Shown piece after piece: positions 59,530 to 64,000 of a DNA stretch of 64,000 bases (positions are counted from its first letter, which is position 1; every line of letters begins with the position of its first letter). The notes under the pieces were generated by a model. It saw nothing but the letters and a program-made list of their open reading frames with translations. It was not told the origin of the DNA and searched no databases. Origin of the DNA: Liolophura sinensis (Eukaryota; Mollusca; Polyplacophora; Chitonida; Chitonidae); assembly GCF_032854445.1 (NCBI RefSeq), contig NW_027018082.1:26001-90000 (forward strand), read 5' to 3'. The translations under genes were made by a program, and so were the position numbers.

Positions 59530-60761
59530 TGATTTTAATGAACCACTAATTACAGCTTCCTGAAACGTAAAACAAAAAAAAATCAAGCAAAATCCGTTTT
59601 CGACATTTACAAGACAACGAGTTTGTCAAAAATAACACAATATTATAAATGATGCAAATGATGCAGAGTCGATGACGTTCACTCACCGCCTCGTTATCTC
59701 ACCCATATCAAACATTTCCAGGTATGCTATGCTTACTGTCACAGTATTGTAACAAGAATTCGCATAAATCTCTGTACTAACATATGTACTTTGTCCTTTG
59801 TAACACATCCAAAATGACGTGCTGTACGTATCTGTGATACACACTTTGCATATCCTTCATGTTCAGATGTATGCAATGTGGATTTGAAGGGAGCACGTAG
59901 GCTGCACGTTTATAGATATAATATGCAAGTGTCGGATTACAGTGTCAAAAGGATTACATTCAAATCAAATTTTTATAGCAGGCACCTGTGTAGGCCTATG
60001 TACTTATTTTAGTATCAGGAATCTGTATACGATTCATTGCTCAAGCAAAGCAGTCCCCTAAGACTGACATGCGACTCTTTTCAATAAATGGAAATTCCTA
60101 TAGTTCAGAACTGAAGAAAATTTTTCTTACATATTTGTATGACGAGCATAGTAGCTAACTGAAAGACATGTATAATTCCCTCAGGTTTGGCTATGAACAT
60201 GTTTGTACTTGTTAAGTTTATATGCCGGATACCCTTACACAGTAATATCACTACCCAGAAATATAAAGAGTATATCTGGTTATGAATGTAAAGCTGGTCG
60301 TTAAGCTCGTCACTTTAGAGGTGACAGCACAAACGTTTTATCCGAGAAGGTGCGGACGACATCGGGTAGTCTTAACAGGGATTGCTGAGACGTTTTCCGA
60401 ACTCTTTGCTGCTCAGTTATAAGGTAAATATAGGTACACTTGCTTCAGTGTCGGAGAGAAATGAAGTGTAAGCAGGAATTTATTAATTGTACATATGCTG
60501 ATTATCTTTTTAATTTGGTGTGTATTCAGTTAATTTAATTAAAACCATTTCGATTATGTTATACGCCTAATTTAACTTTTATGCATTCATTGACAAATAA
60601 AACTGAAGGGTTAAGAAGTAAATAGGAAGAGAGGGGATCTCTTCGAAAGAATTACGAAAGTATTTACATGTAAAACCTACATATACTTGTACCCATAAGC
60701 CGGGCAATTAGATCACTTGGAGACACCAGTCATGTAACAGGGTTTACGGTTTGCAAAGATA
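59530..60761. other. Gap; upstream region of the exon at 60,762
   Basis: No element recognised. A TATA-like AAATATAAAGAG lies at about 60,257, some 500 bp before the signal-peptide exon, but there is no other promoter evidence. Confidence 0.45.
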
Positions 60762-60837
60762 ATGAGGTGCTCCAGAATGATAATAGGACTTACCGCTGTA
60801 CTTTGGTCGTCAATGCATGTAGGTGTTGTGGCCTCAG
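60762..60837 (+). CDS. Possible signal-peptide first exon of another secreted/Ig-type gene
   Basis: From an ATG at 60,762 the frame reads MRCSRMIIGLTAVLWSSMHV and then GVVAS. It ends after one base of the next codon at a GTAACA donor (60,838). A basic N-terminus, a hydrophobic core and a small-residue end form a convincing signal peptide. The phase-1 donor is what precedes Ig exons. An in-frame ATG at 60,777 is an alternative start. No matching + strand domain exon is found downstream within the window; the Ig exon at 63,452 is on the other strand. It may belong to a gene continuing past the window, or be chance. Confidence 0.35.
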
Positions 60838-61208
60838 GTAACATGTATGCATGTAATATAGTAAGATGAGATTGGGTACTTGGCCACACTTAGGGATTAG
60901 GCCAACTGTTCTGTGTGAGCGAGGACAAGGCTGGATCATATATGCATACAAGCATGTGCAATTTGTCAGGTTAGGTTAGTTTTAAAGTGTTAGAAGATAA
61001 TAAAGCTTCTGTGTTGAACTATAAGACATTCGTTATTTTACATATTTTGTATTGACGAAAATAACGCCTGTAAAGACAATAATTCGTCGTATGGTATAAT
61101 ACATTAATATATTTTTAATTATTTACGCTCTCAAGAGCGTTGGAAATACTGGCTCAAGCGAGATTCCACTTCACTTACTGACAAGGTCAACTACCTCGAC
61201 TTGAATTG
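60838..61208. other. Gap without recognised feature
   Basis: AT-rich; possibly intron of the gene starting at 60,762. Confidence 0.4.
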
Positions 61209-62267
61209 CTCTAGGACATACAGTATTGCTTTAGGACACACGGTATTGCGTTAGGACATACGGTATTGCGTTAGGACATACAGTATTGCGCTACGACATA
61301 CTATATTACGCTAGGACATACAGTGCTGCGCTAGGACATACAGTGTTGCCTTTGGACATACAGTATTGCGTGAGGACATACAGTATTGCATTAGGACATA
61401 CAGTATTGCGTTAGGACATACTATATTACGCTAGGACATACAGTACTGCGCTAGGACAAACAGTATTTCGTAATGACATACAGCATTGCATTAGGACATA
61501 CAGTATTGCGTTAGGACATACAGTATTGCGTTAGGACATACAGTATTGCGTTAGGACATACTATATTACGCTAGGACATACAGTACTGCGCTAGGACAAA
61601 CAGTATTTCGTAATGACATACAGCATTGCATTAGGACATACAGTATTGCGTTAGGACATACAGTATTGCATTAGGACATACAGTATTGCGTTAGTACATA
61701 CAGTATTGCATTAGGACATACAGTATTGCGTTAGGACATACAGTATTGCGTTAGGACATACAGTATTGCGCTACGACATACTACTTTAGGCTAGGACATA
61801 CAGTACTGCGCTAAGACAAACAGTATATCGTTATGACATACAGCTTTGCATTAGGACATACAGTATTCCGTTATGACATACAGTATTGCATTAGGACATA
61901 CAGTATTGCGTTAGGACATACAGTATTGCGCTACGACATACTATATTAGGCTAGGACATACAGTGCTGCGCTAAGACAAACAGTATATCGTTATGACATA
62001 CAGTATTGCATTAGGACATACAGTATTGCATTAGGACATACAGTATTGCGTTAGGACATACAGTATTGCGTTGAGACATACAGTATTGCATTAGGACATA
62101 CAGTATTGCATTAGGACATACAGTATTGCGTTAGTACATACAGTATTGCATTAGGACATACAGTATTGCGTTGAGACATACAGTATTACATTAGGACATA
62201 CAGTATTGCGTTATTACATACAGTATTGCGCTACGACATGCTATATTACGCTAGGACATACAGTGCT
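61209..62267. repeat. 20-bp minisatellite, about 53 copies, with higher-order pattern
   Basis: The unit is TTAGGACATACAGTATTGCG, repeated without length change over about 1.06 kb. Variant units (CTATATTACGCTAGGACATA, then CAGTACTGCGCTAGGACAAA) recur together, for instance at about 61,421 and 61,561, 140 bp or seven units apart. This indicates local block duplication. It is not a CRISPR array, since there are no unique spacers. Confidence 0.95.
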
Positions 62268-63148
62268 GGATGTTCATAAGTAAGAAGAATGGTTGTACTT
62301 ATTCGTTATTTCCGATGTTGTACTTACACTTAAATCGTCACATGAACAGAAAAGAGAAATAACAAATCATATTTCTCATTTTTTTCTTTCTTGAACAAGT
62401 GTGAATGGACATATTCGTGACCACAAAGTTACATTTTTGTACATTATAGCGATAATGAATCGACGCTCGTCGATTGACAGTGGAGATAGAGTTTCATTGT
62501 TCAACCCCGCAGCTTTGGTCACGCTAGAATAAATCTGTCACACCCTGAATTCAGCTTTGGGTAGACAGAGCCTGGGTGTTTAGGACTTTGCCTTTACGTG
62601 GAGTGTACTTTGTTTGACTTTGGGCAAATGAAGTCGGTGATAATACATACATCTGACAGCCTAAACAGATACACTATATATTATTAATGTGATAAACGCT
62701 GAACTTGTGTAATTTTGCGTAAAACGACTTATATGACGGTGTTTTGATACTTTTTATACCGTAATTAAACAACTAGTGTGAGTTGCGCGCATGACACGTT
62801 GTATCATGTGAAAGGCTTCAGCTTTCTATGATTTGTGGTTTGGTTCCAAAGATTTGTGAACTGTGTCTCCATCATAGCGGGTCGCGTTGGGGTCAGCTGG
62901 GCCTTTATGCGTTATGTAAATAGTACCATCAAGGATATTATGCTGTAAAATGTACAATCTCATTTTGTAGAATTTCGTTTAACTTTACATATCATGTGGT
63001 TTGTTATTATTTACATTCATGCGTATTATTTAAGGGAGACAAAATACACGCTGTAAGTATATGTATTAACATGACAAGGAACGTAATGTAGTTTTTATAT
63101 ACTTTGATGTAGATTTTATATCGAAATAAAATAAGATACTGATTAGCA
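62268..63148 (+). repeat. Segmental duplication, copy 2
   Basis: Same orientation as copy 1 at 54,847. It matches up to 'ACATACATC' (about 62,653) and again from about 62,989 ('CATATCATGTGGTTTGTTA') to 'GATTAGCA' (63,148). The ~340 bp between are absent from copy 1 and contain the tail-exon candidate of the minus-strand gene. Confidence 0.88.
62826..62942 (-). CDS. Possible C-terminal exon of the minus-strand Ig gene
   Basis: On the minus strand ACATTTTACAG precedes a frame open for 38 codons to a TAG at 62,826. It begins HNILDGTIYITHKGPADPNA and continues TRYDGDTVHKSLEPNHKS. The composition is hydrophilic and charged with no low complexity, like a cytoplasmic tail. It needs a phase-0 intron before it, so at least one exon (such as a membrane segment) would have to lie between it and the Ig exon, whose donor is phase 1. 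I could not identify that exon. It could therefore be unrelated or chance. Confidence 0.3.
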   Translation of the reverse strand, partial: HNILDGTIYITHKGPADPNATRYDGDTVHKSLEPNHKS

Positions 63149-63451
63149 TGTACTAACGAAGAGAACTACAGCATGTCTAGTCTTCTTTAAAGATTTCTTG
63201 TTCGGTGGGCATTCTTTTTATAAAAATTCAGTGTTAAAAATAACTTGCCGACATAATTCTTTAATGACAAGACTATATACCGTTCACAGAAGATCACAGT
63301 ATAATTTCCCTTTCTGCCCAGACATGCATTGTATGGTGGCAGGAAAATATCTTACATTTGATATTAAGTTTGATGGATTCTGGGAAATATTTATGTCCCT
63401 TAAAGTCGGATCAATATATTTGCTTGTAGACAAACTTTCGAACCAGCTTAC

Positions 63452-63733
63452 ATGTAACGTAGAGTCGAATGCTGTCCGTCAAAGTTCTCTCCCCTTGCTC
63501 AGCACTGCAGCCCAGATCCTGTTCATTCATGTCCTTGGTCAGAGTCAGTGTTATCTGGCTTCTGAAATAAGACACGGTTGTTTCCGGCTGAGTTAACGTC
63601 TCTGGAATCTCCCAGGTAATGTTCGGGGCGGGATTCCCGCCTTCTGCCTCACAGGTGAATGTCACCTCCGTGTTCTCAGGGACAGGAAACTCGGGGCTAG
63701 AGAGAGTGACGGTCTTAACATCCGCTAAAACGT
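63452..63733 (-). CDS. C2-like immunoglobulin domain exon, minus strand
   Basis: The exon is 282 bp between a TCATCCCAG acceptor (63,734-63,735 read on minus) and a GTAAGC donor at 63,451, both phase 1. The 94 codons show an Ig C2/I-type fold: EVTFTCEAEGG (B-strand Cys), NITWEI (core Trp), then SQITLTLTKDMNEQDLGCSA, where the D-x-G-C gives the F-strand Cys. Cys spacing and the Pro-rich start (SSPEFPVPENTEV) fit nephrin/kirrel-like or CD80-like C2 domains. It is an extracellular domain of a membrane or secreted protein. The gene runs leftward; its 5' exons lie beyond the window. An antisense 132-residue frame on + (63,198-63,596) is a shadow. Confidence 0.75.
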
Positions 63734-63814
63734 CTGGGATGATAAAGATTATAAAGGTTAAGCAGTGTAATATACTGTTACATAGTGTACTTATAGTTTC
63801 TTTTATGCTTTATT

Positions 63815-64000
63815 GATTTCCTGGCTGTGCTTTATGAGGCGCATATGTAGGCCGATATGTAACTGTGAAACACCGGCGTGTGTCTGGCAGTTTGGTGGAA
63901 GGAAACCGGCCCGAGCCACGGGCAAACCCACGACGATCCGTAGGTTGCAGGCAGACTTTCCCACATACGGCTGGAGAGGAAGCAAATTATTCTACTCTAT
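63815..64000 (-). mobile_element. SINE, cut by the window end
   Basis: The minus strand has TCCAGCCGTATGTGGGAAAG, TGCAACCTACGGATCGTCGT and GGGTTTGCCCGTGGCTCGGG, the body of the common SINE. The tail side (about 63,815-63,880) is diverged, and the head would lie past 64,000. It sits in the intron upstream of the Ig exon. Confidence 0.75.

Noticed and set aside
61209-62267. CRISPR-like regular repeats
   Set aside because: The units are contiguous with no unique spacers, and the DNA is clearly eukaryotic; it is a minisatellite.
63198-63596. 132-residue + strand frame
   Set aside because: It lies antisense to the well-supported minus-strand Ig exon and has no domain of its own.

Overview
This is eukaryotic, AT-rich, repeat-dominated DNA from an invertebrate, most likely a lophotrochozoan and probably a bivalve or other mollusc. 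The main reason is several copies of tRNA-headed SINEs with the 'ACGGCGTAAAACACCAATCA' type tail, which I associate with molluscan genomes. That assignment is from recognition, not from a search. No bacterial, organellar or rRNA signal was seen. No complete gene is contained in the window.

Layout. (1) 1-14,848: three full head-to-tail copies (4,781, 4,179 and 4,791 bp) and one partial copy of a long tandem unit, family 1. (2) 14,849-43,540: a related but diverged array, family 2, built from modules X, Y and Z in the order X1-Y1-[unique island]-Y2-Z1-X2-Y3-Z2-X3-Y4-Z3. The unique island (20,695-23,290) holds a decayed L1-like LINE and a possible lectin-like exon. Inside every family 1 unit and every X module sits a smaller array of ~205-bp monomers (7 or 4 of them), so the region is a nested higher-order repeat. 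(3) 43,540-49,270: single-copy-looking DNA with reverse-transcriptase remnants, a 30-bp minisatellite, a TA-flanked MITE, SINEs and a diverged X-related fragment. (4) 49,270-54,380, + strand: the start of an immunoglobulin-superfamily gene (signal-peptide exon, V-like Ig exon, a small Cys-rich exon and a doubtful last exon), its introns full of SINEs, a TTAA-flanked DNA element and a 19-bp minisatellite. (5) 54,850-63,150: a segmental duplication bracketing a 63-bp minisatellite, a ~40-bp minisatellite, a second possible signal-peptide exon (60,762) and a 20-bp minisatellite. (6) 62,826-63,733, - strand: a second Ig-superfamily gene (a C2-like exon and a possible tail exon), whose 5' part lies beyond the window.

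The recognisable coding pieces all fit secreted or membrane Ig-type proteins: signal peptides and Ig domains on separate exons, each bounded by phase-1 introns. The + strand and - strand Ig loci converge on a 9-kb stretch of minisatellites. Most other open frames are by-products of simple repeats or are copies carried along in the tandem array.
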